From: JADKIH01 sp031427625
GTDB taxonomy: Bacteria > Bacteroidota > Bacteroidia > AKYH767-A > 2013-40CM-41-45
Assembly (NCBI GenBank): GCA_031427625.1
Contig: JANPNV010000088.1
Coordinates: forward strand, 1-46,388
Length of the DNA: 46,388 nucleotides
Reading direction: 5' to 3'
Translations under genes and position numbers: made by a program
Notes under the pieces: model-generated
The model's input: only the letters and a program-made list of their open reading frames with translations
The model's database searches: none
Told to the model about the DNA's origin: nothing
In this document: one piece after another, positions 26,456 to 35,283 of the stretch
Numbering within the stretch: position 1 is the stretch's first letter
Layout: the number at the start of each line of letters is the position of its first letter

Positions 26456-29400
26456 ATGAGAAAATTATTTACTCTCCGAACACTCTATTCGGTAGTATTT
26501 TGCCTGTTAATGACCGGCATATCGGCCGCATACGCTGCTGTTGGCGATGCCGGAATTTCAGCAATCGTATCACCATCAAATCCTGTTTGCAAGGGTACTG
26601 AAAATGTTACAGCTGACATAAAGAACTACGGAGCTATAACAATAAGCACAGCAACCGTGAACTGGCGTGTGAATGGAGTTCTACAGACGCCCTTCAGTTA
26701 TACAGGAACAATTACAGCCGGAAATACAACATCGGTTACGATAGGTTCTTATAACTTTATTTCAGGGTCTTATACCATAAAGGTTTGGACAACGGATCCA
26801 AACGGGTCTTCTGATTCAAATCCCGCTAACGATACATCGACGGTTGTTATCAATGTAAGTTCAGCGCTAACCGGTACTTATACCGTTGGAGGAGCAACAC
26901 CGGATTACGCTAACTTCAGTGCTGCAGTTAATGCACTCGTTGCAAATGGTGTTTGTGGTCCTGTCATATTCAACATCAGAGCAGGAACTGACACCATGCA
27001 AAAAATTATTCCTCAAATCGCAGGAGCAGATTCGACGAACAATATAACTTTCAAATCTCAGAGCGGCGACAGCACATCCGTTGTACTTACCTTTCCATCA
27101 AAAGACACGCTCATCAACAATTACCTGATCGCCCTTGATGGTGCCGACTTTATTAATTTCCGGTCACTTACACTTCAACGTACCGGTGTTAAAGCAAATG
27201 GTCGCTTAATCGATTTCACAAACGTTGCTACAAATAACACCGTTTCCAATTGTAGATTGATAGGTGTAGTTACTACTCTCCCTAACTCATTAGCTGCCCT
27301 TCTTTACTCATCAAACACAAGTGTATATAACGACTCCAGTAATACATTTTCGAACAATCTGTTTCTAAATGGCTCTTTGGGCGTTTATATGAATGGTGAA
27401 AGCAGTTTGAATCCCGAAAGCTACAACAAGATCAACAACAACACTTTCACCGATCAGTATGTTCGGGGAATTCAAATGACCAATCAGGGACATACAATCA
27501 TTCGTGAAAATGTATTTACTACTGCATCTACTTACAGCGGTTATGCTGCGATCTATCTTGACAGAAGCCTTCGACCTCACCAGATCCTGAAGAACAAAAT
27601 TTCCGGTGTACCGGGAACAGGAATTTACCTAGTTGATTGTATCGCTCAGTCAGGTGTTCATGGAATTATCGCCAATAACTTTATTCACACAAATGATTCG
27701 GCAGGAATATCAATGGTGAACGGCGACTATCAGGATATCGTTTTCAATAGCATCCTGATGACTGGAACAACATCTACCTTTTCAGCGTTACTTATGCGTG
27801 GATCAGGTACAGGCAAGGTCGTAAAGAATAACATTCTTGCGAATACAGGTGGAGGATATTGTTATGTAGTATCTGATTCAGCTGTTTTCGGAATTTCCGC
27901 TTCAAATAATAATGATCTATTTACAACCGGTTCTTTCATCGGTAACTACAACGGTACGCCTCAAAATACATTAGCTGCATGGCGCACTGCTTCATCGAAG
28001 GATTCTAATTCCGTAAACTTCAATCCGAATTTTGCTACTATTTCTGATCTGCATTGTACATCAATTGCAATGGATGATCGCGGAAAACCAACTAGTGGAA
28101 TTACTGACGATATCGACGGTCAAACAAGAAGCACACTAACTCCTGACATTGGCGCTGATGAATATTCATCGGTATCCAGAAATGTTGGAGTAACTGCCAT
28201 TATCAATCCAGTCGACAGCACATGCGGAGCAACAGTAGTTTCCGTTAAAGTTATCGTCAGCAATCCTGGAGGATTCCCTGAATCGAATTTTAATGTTGTT
28301 GCTAAAATAACAGGAGCAATTACAACCACTCTCACGCAAAATCATTCAGCAACAATTAATCCCGGAACATCAGATACAATTACATTCAGTACTACAATTA
28401 ATACATCAGCTGGTGGAGTATTCAACTTTAAGGCTTACACATCGCTAAGTGTGGATGATGTACATGCGAATGATACACTTCTTGCAACTATCAACATCTT
28501 CCCTCCTCCAACACCTCCAGTCGGCACGAATAAAAGCATGTGCGGAGCGGGCAGAGACACGCTGACTGCAACTTCTTCAGACTCTATTCGCTGGTATGGT
28601 GCTTCTATTGGTGGAAATCCACTGGGATATGGTCCGTCATTCATAACGCCATTCATCAATTCCACTACTACTTATTATGCAGCATCCGTTTCAGCATGTG
28701 AGGGATCCAGAACACCCGTTACACTTACTGTCCTGCCATTACCTTCAATAAATCTTGGCAATGATACAAGCATCAATCAGGGCGCTCAGGTAACTTTAAA
28801 CGCCGGCGCTGGATTTTCTTCTTACCTGTGGTCAACAACACAAGTAACCCAAACGATCAATGTTAATTCTACCGGCTGTTATTGGGCCAGAGTTACAAAC
28901 GGTTCAGGATGTTCTTCAAGAGACACCATTTGTGTAAATGTTATTCAGGCATTCGATGCCGGAGTTACACAAATTACTTCACCTGCTAATCTCGACTGTG
29001 CTGGTGATACCGTTCAGGTTCTTGTAAAAGTTAAAAATCTCGGCGCAAATGCTGCAAGCGGAATTCCTGTAACTATTCAAATTACAGGAGCAGTAACTGC
29101 AACTTTATCAAATACAATTACATCAACTATGGCCCCGGGATCAGAAGTAATTCTGAACATGGGAACCATTAACACAAGCGGTGGTGGTGTCTTGAATATT
29201 AAAGCACATACATCTTATGTCAATGACCTTGATCATAATAATGATACGCTTGCAAGTACAGCTACAATAATTTTACAACCTGCCAGTCCTTCAGGCATCG
29301 GCGGATCACGTTGCGGAGCGGGTACACTTGTACTCATATCATCTTCTTCTGATTCTGTTTATTGGTATAATGCTGCTTCAGGTGGTAACCTCGTTTTTGT

Positions 29401-29977
29401 AGGCGATAATTATGTTCTTCCAAACCTACAATCATCTGTCACATATTATGCACAGTCAGGACAATATTGTAACAATCAAAAACGAAAGGCTATATCAGGA
29501 GTCATCAACCAGCTTCCAGCAGTATTTTTAGGAAACGATGTAACAGTTGTTGATTCATTAGTGCTTAACGCCGGATCGTATATTTCATACCAATGGAATA
29601 ATAACAGTACCGCTCAGACGCTAACAGTTTATAGCAGCAACGCTTATTCAGTTTGTGTAACTGATTCGAATGGTTGTAGCAATTGCGACACGATAAACGT
29701 CAGCATCATAGTTGGCATCGAACAGATTGCAAACAATGCACTCGTTAATTTATTCCCGAATCCTGCACATAGTTCTGTTACTGTGGAGATGAAAAATCCG
29801 TTCACTGGAAATGTTTCTTTCATCATAACAAATATGCAAGGACAAATTGTCTGGAATGAAGAATCGAAAAACATATCTTCAAAATTGATAGATGTCTCTT
29901 CTTTTGCACGAGGCATTTACAATCTACAGATTCGCTCTGATGATGGATTTTCTGTATACAGATTAATTATCGAGTAA
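26456..29977 (+). CDS. Large multi-domain T9SS cargo protein with beta-helix and duplicated CARDB-Ig-PKD modules
   Basis: An 1173 aa secreted protein. Signal peptide MRKLFTLRTLYSVVFCLLMT up to AYA; a first CARDB-like domain (about 30-140); a right-handed parallel beta-helix (about 160-560) with Asn-rich turns such as NNTVSNCRLIG; then two copies of a ~255 residue module starting near 575 and 831. Each module has a CARDB-like part, an Ig-like part with MCGAG/RCGAG and a TTYYA/VTYYA strand, and a PKD-like part with LGNDT/LGNDV and YLWS/YQWN. The C-terminal T9SS domain is at about 1091-1173 (NLFPNPAHSSVTVEM, SFARGIYNLQI). An adhesin or surface-matrix role is plausible but not shown. Confidence 0.9.
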   Translation: MRKLFTLRTLYSVVFCLLMTGISAAYAAVGDAGISAIVSPSNPVCKGTENVTADIKNYGAITISTATVNWRVNGVLQTPFSYTGTITAGNTTSVTIGSYNFISGSYTIKVWTTDPNGSSDSNPANDTSTVVINVSSALTGTYTVGGATPDYANFSAAVNALVANGVCGPVIFNIRAGTDTMQKIIPQIAGADSTNNITFKSQSGDSTSVVLTFPSKDTLINNYLIALDGADFINFRSLTLQRTGVKANGRLIDFTNVATNNTVSNCRLIGVVTTLPNSLAALLYSSNTSVYNDSSNTFSNNLFLNGSLGVYMNGESSLNPESYNKINNNTFTDQYVRGIQMTNQGHTIIRENVFTTASTYSGYAAIYLDRSLRPHQILKNKISGVPGTGIYLVDCIAQSGVHGIIANNFIHTNDSAGISMVNGDYQDIVFNSILMTGTTSTFSALLMRGSGTGKVVKNNILANTGGGYCYVVSDSAVFGISASNNNDLFTTGSFIGNYNGTPQNTLAAWRTASSKDSNSVNFNPNFATISDLHCTSIAMDDRGKPTSGITDDIDGQTRSTLTPDIGADEYSSVSRNVGVTAIINPVDSTCGATVVSVKVIVSNPGGFPESNFNVVAKITGAITTTLTQNHSATINPGTSDTITFSTTINTSAGGVFNFKAYTSLSVDDVHANDTLLATINIFPPPTPPVGTNKSMCGAGRDTLTATSSDSIRWYGASIGGNPLGYGPSFITPFINSTTTYYAASVSACEGSRTPVTLTVLPLPSINLGNDTSINQGAQVTLNAGAGFSSYLWSTTQVTQTINVNSTGCYWARVTNGSGCSSRDTICVNVIQAFDAGVTQITSPANLDCAGDTVQVLVKVKNLGANAASGIPVTIQITGAVTATLSNTITSTMAPGSEVILNMGTINTSGGGVLNIKAHTSYVNDLDHNNDTLASTATIILQPASPSGIGGSRCGAGTLVLISSSSDSVYWYNAASGGNLVFVGDNYVLPNLQSSVTYYAQSGQYCNNQKRKAISGVINQLPAVFLGNDVTVVDSLVLNAGSYISYQWNNNSTAQTLTVYSSNAYSVCVTDSNGCSNCDTINVSIIVGIEQIANNALVNLFPNPAHSSVTVEMKNPFTGNVSFIITNMQGQIVWNEESKNISSKLIDVSSFARGIYNLQIRSDDGFSVYRLIIE

Positions 29978-29999
29978 ATTATTTTCTATCATAAATATT

Positions 30000-30030
30000 A
30001 AGGCCTTTCTTCAGGAAAGGCCTTTTTTTT
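30000..30030 (+). terminator. Rho-independent terminator after the large T9SS gene
   Basis: AAGGCCTTTC, a 5 nt loop, GAAAGGCCTT and a long T-run: a perfect 10 bp stem, 22 bp after the stop codon. Confidence 0.92.
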
Positions 30031-30133
30031 GCTTATTAATTTTTGATAGCGCTTCTGAAATAAATTCCGTCCTTAACTTTACTAATGAAAATACTTCGTT
30101 AATATTTCTACATTGCAATTATAAATACTACCA

Positions 30134-31531
30134 ATGAAAAAACTTCTTCTGCTCACTATACTACTAATAGCATTTCAAGCAAAATCACAATGGGCCGGTG
30201 CCTATTACGATACACTCACGCATAATTCGTTAAGAGACGAATTAAACCATCAATGTATTGATATCGATAAAACGGGCAAGCTGCACGTGGTTTACAAACG
30301 GGAAAACCCTGTCTCAGGATGGAATTTTTTTTACAGACAAAGAGATCTTAGTTCCGTATGGAGTCCGGAAGATTCTGTCGCTTCCGATGTTGGTTTTGAT
30401 CCTGTTATTGCTGCTTCAAACATTGCGGGCGATGCCTATGTAGCTTATGAAGGTGGCGCAAGTTCCATCTATGATATTTTCCTTAGTTCCTATTCAGCAG
30501 GATTATGGACTAATCAGCAGATTACGAATGATGCTGCAGAAGACATGACGCCAACTATTGATGTCGATTCGGCCGGATATGTTCATCTTGCATGGACGTC
30601 AATAGATTCGTTTGGGAATTACTTAATAAAATATGCCACAAATATTGGCGGTGTGTGGAGAACACTGGAACTCAACGCAAACCAACTCGGTCTATTTGGC
30701 TCAGGTGCTATCCCTGAAATAGCCGTCGAAAAACCGGGAATAGCTCACATAGTTTATAGAGGAGGAGTACCCAATGCATATAAAATTTATCATGCATTTA
30801 ATAATGCTCCCGGAGATTCAACATGGACATACGATATTCTAACGACTTCAAATATGGAGGACTTACAATCTGCCATTGCAATTGATCAAGCTGAAAATAT
30901 TCATGTGCTAGTCAGCGGTGATGATGGTTTTGGATTCCCAGTAAATGCTTTTTATCTGAAGAAGCCATTTGCTTCGCCATCGTTTGAGCCCGCTGTTCGG
31001 GCCGCAAGTGCATACCATGCTGCCGTCGGTGATCTGTTTATAGACTCTCACGATGTTGCTCATATCGTTCTTAATGAACTCAGCGGTAATTTTCTAACCG
31101 GAAATATCATCTATGCAGATTCGACTGACTGGACAGGCATTACACTTTTACAAACTAACGATGTTTATGAAGCGCATCTTGTTATTGATGCTGATGATCA
31201 TGCATACATGGCCGGCTTCAGGGGTAATTCATTTGCCGATGAGGAAATAATCGTTTATGGAGCGGACAACACAACAGGAATGGATATTCTGCCTTCAAAA
31301 AATCCGTTGATGAAAATAATCACAACAGATAATAATATCAGAGTTATTTTTAATACCGACTACAATGGCATCTTAAATTGTATGGGAGTTGATGGAAAAA
31401 CAATATACAAACACAACGGTAATTATCGAAAAGATGAATTCATAAATATCACAAATGTGTCATCCGGGATTTATTTTATCACCGCTGCTTCGCAAACAAA
31501 TAGCTCTGTTATAAAAATTGCAGTTCGTTAA
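30134..31531 (+). CDS. Secreted beta-propeller-like protein with T9SS sorting domain
   Basis: A 465 aa protein with signal peptide MKKLLLLTILLIAFQAKSQ. The body has repeated segments of the type IDVDSAGYVHLAWTS, IAVEKPGIAHIVYRG, IAIDQAENIHVLVSG, LFIDSHDVAHIVLNE and LVIDADDHAYMAGF, spaced ~55-65 residues apart, each a probable blade of a sialidase/BNR-like propeller, though no catalytic residues of sialidases are recognisable. The end (about 386-465) is a T9SS domain: YNGILNCMGVDGKTIYKHNG and SSGIYFITAASQTN. It follows the large T9SS gene after a terminator, so it is a separate unit. It converges on the PDH E2 gene with an 18 bp gap. Confidence 0.85.
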   Translation: MKKLLLLTILLIAFQAKSQWAGAYYDTLTHNSLRDELNHQCIDIDKTGKLHVVYKRENPVSGWNFFYRQRDLSSVWSPEDSVASDVGFDPVIAASNIAGDAYVAYEGGASSIYDIFLSSYSAGLWTNQQITNDAAEDMTPTIDVDSAGYVHLAWTSIDSFGNYLIKYATNIGGVWRTLELNANQLGLFGSGAIPEIAVEKPGIAHIVYRGGVPNAYKIYHAFNNAPGDSTWTYDILTTSNMEDLQSAIAIDQAENIHVLVSGDDGFGFPVNAFYLKKPFASPSFEPAVRAASAYHAAVGDLFIDSHDVAHIVLNELSGNFLTGNIIYADSTDWTGITLLQTNDVYEAHLVIDADDHAYMAGFRGNSFADEEIIVYGADNTTGMDILPSKNPLMKIITTDNNIRVIFNTDYNGILNCMGVDGKTIYKHNGNYRKDEFINITNVSSGIYFITAASQTNSSVIKIAVR

Positions 31532-31549
31532 GATGAAAAAAATCTGAAT

Positions 31550-32842
31550 CTAAATAGCAGCTTCACCGAGAAGAATGACGGGATTTTCCATCAGACCTTT
31601 AAACGTCCGAAGGAAATCAGCTCCCGTAGCGCCATCAACTACCCTGTGATCGCAGCTCATTGTTACCTTCATGACATTTCCGGGAACGACAACATTATTT
31701 TTAACGACGGGTTTTTGCATGATACCGCCGATTGCAAGAATGCATGCATCGGGCGGATTAATGATAGCAGTGAATTCTTCGATACCAAACATTCCAAGAT
31801 TAGAAATTGTAAAAGTATTGCCTTCCCATTCTGAAGGTTGAAGCTTTTTATCTTTCGCTTTCTGTGCCAACATTTTCACTTCATTATTAATTGTACGAAG
31901 AGTTTTTGAGTCGGCGAAGCGGACAACAGGTACGAGAAGGCCCTCTTCTACTGCCACTGCCACACCAATATGAATGTGATGATTGTAGCGAATAATATCT
32001 CCCATCCATGATGAATTCACTTTAGGATGCTGACGCAGCGAAGCCGATGCTGCTTTTATTACAAAATCGTTATACGATATTTTAGATCCTGTTACAGCAT
32101 TGATGCTTTCTCTTGCCGCAATAACATTATCCATATCAATTTCTATTGTCAGATAAAAATGAGGGGAAGTAAATTTACTTTCTGCAAGTCGCTTCGCAAT
32201 TGTTTTGCGCATCTGCGAAACAGAAATCTCGTCATAGCTTTCTTCCATCACTGCGCTTCCAAAACCGGCACCATTAACAGCCATTCCGGGTTTATACCAG
32301 TCGATGTCTCTCTTCACAATTCTTCCGTGATCGCCTGATCCCATTACTTTACTTAAATCAATTCCTTTTTCATTCGCTAGTCGTTTTGCAAGTGGCGATG
32401 CCTTTAATCCGGCAGGCATTTCAGATACCGATGACTGAACAGGTCTTTGTTCAGCAACTGTTGGTTTTGTCTCAACGGTAGCAACTTTTGGAGTAGCGGT
32501 AGCAGCTTTCTCTTGTTTTACTTCAGCAGTCTTCGCTTCTTTAGGCGCTTCAGCTATCGTTTCTTTTGCTTTTTCAGCTTCAAGTAATGGTTTATAATCT
32601 TCACCGGCTTTTCCGAGAATTGCGAGGATTCCATTAACAGGAGCCCCTTTACCTTCTTCAACGCCTCTATATAAAAGTGTTCCTTCCTGATACGATTCAA
32701 ATTCCATCGTCGCTTTATCCGTTTCGATTTCAGCAACGAGCTCGCCTGATTTAACAGAATCGCCAACCTTCTTATGCCACTTCGATACAACACCTTCAGT
32801 CATTGTATCACTCATCTTCGGCATTCTTACTATTTCAGCCAT
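31550..32842 (-). CDS. pdhC: Pyruvate dehydrogenase E2 (dihydrolipoyl acetyltransferase)
   Basis: A 430 aa core subunit of the pyruvate dehydrogenase complex, moving acetyl from lipoyl to CoA. One N-terminal lipoyl domain carries the lipoylated K43 in EIETDKATMEFES. An Ala/Pro/Lys/Thr linker (about 85-140) and a peripheral subunit-binding domain (SPLAKRLANEKGIDLSKVMG) follow, then the catalytic domain with H399 and D403 in DHRVVDGATGADF. Only one lipoyl domain is present. E1-alpha lies just upstream on the same strand; the 2-oxoacid could formally be branched-chain, but the single E1-alpha type and sequence favour pyruvate. Confidence 0.93.
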   Translation of the reverse strand: MAEIVRMPKMSDTMTEGVVSKWHKKVGDSVKSGELVAEIETDKATMEFESYQEGTLLYRGVEEGKGAPVNGILAILGKAGEDYKPLLEAEKAKETIAEAPKEAKTAEVKQEKAATATPKVATVETKPTVAEQRPVQSSVSEMPAGLKASPLAKRLANEKGIDLSKVMGSGDHGRIVKRDIDWYKPGMAVNGAGFGSAVMEESYDEISVSQMRKTIAKRLAESKFTSPHFYLTIEIDMDNVIAARESINAVTGSKISYNDFVIKAASASLRQHPKVNSSWMGDIIRYNHHIHIGVAVAVEEGLLVPVVRFADSKTLRTINNEVKMLAQKAKDKKLQPSEWEGNTFTISNLGMFGIEEFTAIINPPDACILAIGGIMQKPVVKNNVVVPGNVMKVTMSCDHRVVDGATGADFLRTFKGLMENPVILLGEAAI

Positions 32843-32874
32843 AGTTTTTTATTTTTATTACAATTTTGAATGTG

Positions 32875-32882
32875 CAAATTTA
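32875..32882 (-). promoter_or_regulatory. Putative -7 box of the E2 gene
   Basis: The minus strand reads TAAATTTG, a full match to TAnnTTTG, 32 bp upstream of the E2 ATG in the 114 bp gap after E1-alpha. No TTG at -33. Confidence 0.35.
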
Positions 32883-32956
32883 AGATATGCGAATTTGAAA
32901 ATTATTAATTACTTCTCTCCCTCTTGATTCTGTGCATTTTCAAATCCAAAATTATT

Positions 32957-33952
32957 TTAACTCATGATATAAGGATAATCTTTCTGAACATATACATCTG
33001 TATATAATTCCGAAGGATCAGGATACAGAGAATCTTCTGCAAATTTTACAGCATCGTCTACAATATCTATGATTTTATTGTTGATCGCTTCTATCTCCTT
33101 ATCGGTAGCTATTTTATTGTCACGAATAATTTTCAGGACTTCTTCAACAGGATCCTTTGCCTTATACGATTCCACTTCTTCCTTTGTCCTGTACTTGGCA
33201 GGATCACTCATCGAATGACCTTTGTAGCGGTACGTATTAATTTCGAGTAAACTCGGGCCATCACCATTGCGTGCACGGTTCACGGCTTTCTCCATCTCTT
33301 CATGAACGGCTTCTACACTCATTCCGTCAACAGGAGCAGAAGGCATATCGTAAGCAAGGCCTAGTTTATATAAATCTGTTACGTTACTGGTCCTCTCTAC
33401 AGAAGTTCCCATAGCATAATTATTATTCTCAATCACGAATATAACTGGCAATTTCCAAAGCATGGCCATGTTGAGTGCCTCGTGAAAAGCTCCTTGTCTG
33501 ACGGCTCCATCCCCCATGTAACAAACCGTGACATTCTTATTGCCATTGTATTTATCTGCAAAAGCAATCCCGGCCCCAAGTGGTATTTGTCCGCCGACAA
33601 TTCCATGTCCACCGAAAAAACGTTTCTCAGCATCGAACATGTGCATCGATCCGCCTTTACCTTTCGAACATCCCGTGACTTTCCCGAAAAGTTCGGCCAT
33701 AACAGCCCGTGAAGAGATGCCTTTTGCTATAGCATGAGCATGATCCCGATAAGCTGTGATCATATTATCTTCAGGCTTTAGGACTGACATAGCCCCTGCT
33801 ACAACAGCTTCCTGACCGATATACAAATGACAGAATCCTTTAATCTTCTGCATCCCATATAACTGTCCAGCGCGTTCTTCAAATTTGCGCATTAACAACA
33901 TACTCTCGTACCAGTCGAGGTATTGTTTCTTTGTAAACTTCTTTTCCGACAT
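32957..33952 (-). CDS. pdhA: Pyruvate dehydrogenase E1 component, alpha subunit
   Basis: A 331 aa thiamine-diphosphate subunit that decarboxylates pyruvate. The TPP motif runs from GDGAVRQGAFHEAL to VIENNNYAMGT. HGIVGGQIPLGAGIAFA and the phosphorylation-loop equivalent YRYKGHSMSDPAKYR are conserved. The chain stops after the alpha subunit, and the partner E1-beta (pdhB) is not in the window. I chose the ATG at 33952 (MSEKKFTKKQYL): the ATG at 33961 falls inside a TATCTTTG -7 box. That leaves only 6 bp between box and start, so the transcript may be leaderless. Confidence 0.93.
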   Translation of the reverse strand: MSEKKFTKKQYLDWYESMLLMRKFEERAGQLYGMQKIKGFCHLYIGQEAVVAGAMSVLKPEDNMITAYRDHAHAIAKGISSRAVMAELFGKVTGCSKGKGGSMHMFDAEKRFFGGHGIVGGQIPLGAGIAFADKYNGNKNVTVCYMGDGAVRQGAFHEALNMAMLWKLPVIFVIENNNYAMGTSVERTSNVTDLYKLGLAYDMPSAPVDGMSVEAVHEEMEKAVNRARNGDGPSLLEINTYRYKGHSMSDPAKYRTKEEVESYKAKDPVEEVLKIIRDNKIATDKEIEAINNKIIDIVDDAVKFAEDSLYPDPSELYTDVYVQKDYPYIMS

Positions 33953-33958
33953 AGATGG

Positions 33959-33966
33959 CAAAGATA
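33959..33966 (-). promoter_or_regulatory. Putative -7 box of pdhA
   Basis: The minus strand reads TATCTTTG then CCATCT then ATG (33952). No -33 TTG; a word-repeat segment lies upstream. Confidence 0.45.
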
Positions 33967-33985
33967 TAGTTTCCCGTATTTAAAT

Positions 33986-34027
33986 GACTAATTCGCCTTT
34001 AACCTAATCACCTAATTAGCTATTTGT
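33986..34027. repeat. Octamer-word segment in the divergent pdhA/wbpE promoter region
   Basis: The segment reads as 8 bp words: GACTAATT, CGCCTTTA, ACCTAATC, ACCTAATT, AGCTATTT. AATTAGCT is shared with the arrays near yajQ, and ACTAATTCG also occurs near 19999. It fills the space between two opposite -7 boxes (33959-33966 and 34028-34035). Confidence 0.5.
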
Positions 34028-34035
34028 TATCTTCG
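34028..34035 (+). promoter_or_regulatory. Putative -7 box of wbpE
   Basis: TATCTTCG (one mismatch to TAnnTTTG) ends 16 bp before the ATG at 34052. No TTG at -33. Confidence 0.3.
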
Positions 34036-34051
34036 CACTTTTGGAAACCAC

Positions 34052-35200
34052 ATGGAAACATTACAAATGAAGAAAATTCAGATGGTTGACCTTTTAGGTC
34101 AATACGAAAGGCTGCAAGTCGAAATCGATAAGGCAGTGCTGGACGTCATCCGCTCATCGGCCTATATCAATGGTCCTGAAGTAAAAGCGTTTCAATCGGA
34201 ACTGGAAGCTTACCTGAAAGTCAAGCATGTGATTCCCTGTGCGAACGGAACCGATGCGCTTCAGGTTTCTATGATGGCACTTGGATTAAAGCCTGGTGAT
34301 GAGGTAATTACAGCCAATTTCACCTATGTGGCTACTGCAGAAGTCATTGCTTTGCTGCAACTGACCCCTGTACTTGTCGATGTACTTCCTGGATCATTTA
34401 CCATTGACCCGAAAGCAATTGAAGCAGCCATTACTCCCCGAACGAAAGCTATTGTTCCTGTCCATCTTTTCGGTGAATGTGCCGACATGGAAGTAATAAA
34501 TGATATTGCCCGGAAAAATAATTTATTCGTAATCGAAGACAATGCGCAGGCCATCGGGGCCGATTTTTACCTGAAAGATGGAAGCATTAAAAAAGCCGGC
34601 ACTATGGGAATCGTAGGATGTACCTCTTTCTTCCCGTCAAAAAATCTGGGTTGTTATGGCGATGGTGGAGCCATGTTTACCAACGACGATGCACTTGCAA
34701 AGAAAATTAGGATGGTTGCAAATCATGGTCAGTCTGTACAGTATTACCATGATGAAGTTGGTGTCAACTCCCGCCTCGATAGTATTCAAGCGGCTATACT
34801 TCGCATAAAGCTCAGACATCTCGACGAATTTGCACAAGCCCGTCGGAATGTAGCTGATCACTATGACAAAGCTTTTGCAGGGCATCCAAACATTATCATT
34901 CCTGAAAGAGTTCCATTTTCAAATCATGTCTTTCATCAGTACACTCTTGTTTTAAAGGATGCAAGTCGTGACAAGCTACGTGAATTTTTAGCCGAAAAGG
35001 AAATTCCTGCTATGATATATTATCCTGTTCCGCTTCATCTTCAAAAAGCGTACAGAGATAATCGATACAATGAAGGAGATTTTCCTGTTACAGAATGGTT
35101 ATGTGCAAATGTAATTTCACTTCCAATTCATACTGAGATGAAAGCTGATACTCTTAATTACATTTGTGAAAACGTTCTCAGCTATTTCAATAAGAAATAA
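34052..35200 (+). CDS. wbpE: DegT/DnrJ/EryC1-family sugar aminotransferase, WbpE-like
   Basis: A 382 aa PLP-dependent aminotransferase. The PLP lysine is K197 in SFFPSKNLGCYGDGG. Conserved blocks are CANGTDALQVSMMALG, PGDEVITANFTYVATAE, VIEDNAQAIGA and GVNSRLDSIQAAIL, close to P. aeruginosa WbpE, which converts UDP-3-keto-GlcNAcA to the 3-amino sugar with glutamate. The presence of WbpA-, WbpB- and WbpD-like genes downstream supports that role. It starts the plus-strand sugar cluster and is divergent from pdhA. ATG codons at 34052, 34067 and 34082 are possible starts. Confidence 0.88.
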   Translation: METLQMKKIQMVDLLGQYERLQVEIDKAVLDVIRSSAYINGPEVKAFQSELEAYLKVKHVIPCANGTDALQVSMMALGLKPGDEVITANFTYVATAEVIALLQLTPVLVDVLPGSFTIDPKAIEAAITPRTKAIVPVHLFGECADMEVINDIARKNNLFVIEDNAQAIGADFYLKDGSIKKAGTMGIVGCTSFFPSKNLGCYGDGGAMFTNDDALAKKIRMVANHGQSVQYYHDEVGVNSRLDSIQAAILRIKLRHLDEFAQARRNVADHYDKAFAGHPNIIIPERVPFSNHVFHQYTLVLKDASRDKLREFLAEKEIPAMIYYPVPLHLQKAYRDNRYNEGDFPVTEWLCANVISLPIHTEMKADTLNYICENVLSYFNKK

Positions 35201-35283
35201 TAAATACCTAATCAGACTGATTATCCCGTCGGCTCTGAAAACGATAAACTACCTTTTACAGGGACGAAAAAGGAAATTGATTT

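Noticed and set aside
25601..29977. Rhomboid as a 'rhombosortase' processing the neighbouring T9SS protein
   Set aside because: The neighbour has a standard T9SS tail, not a GlyGly-CTERM-type tail, and there is no sequence link between the two genes.
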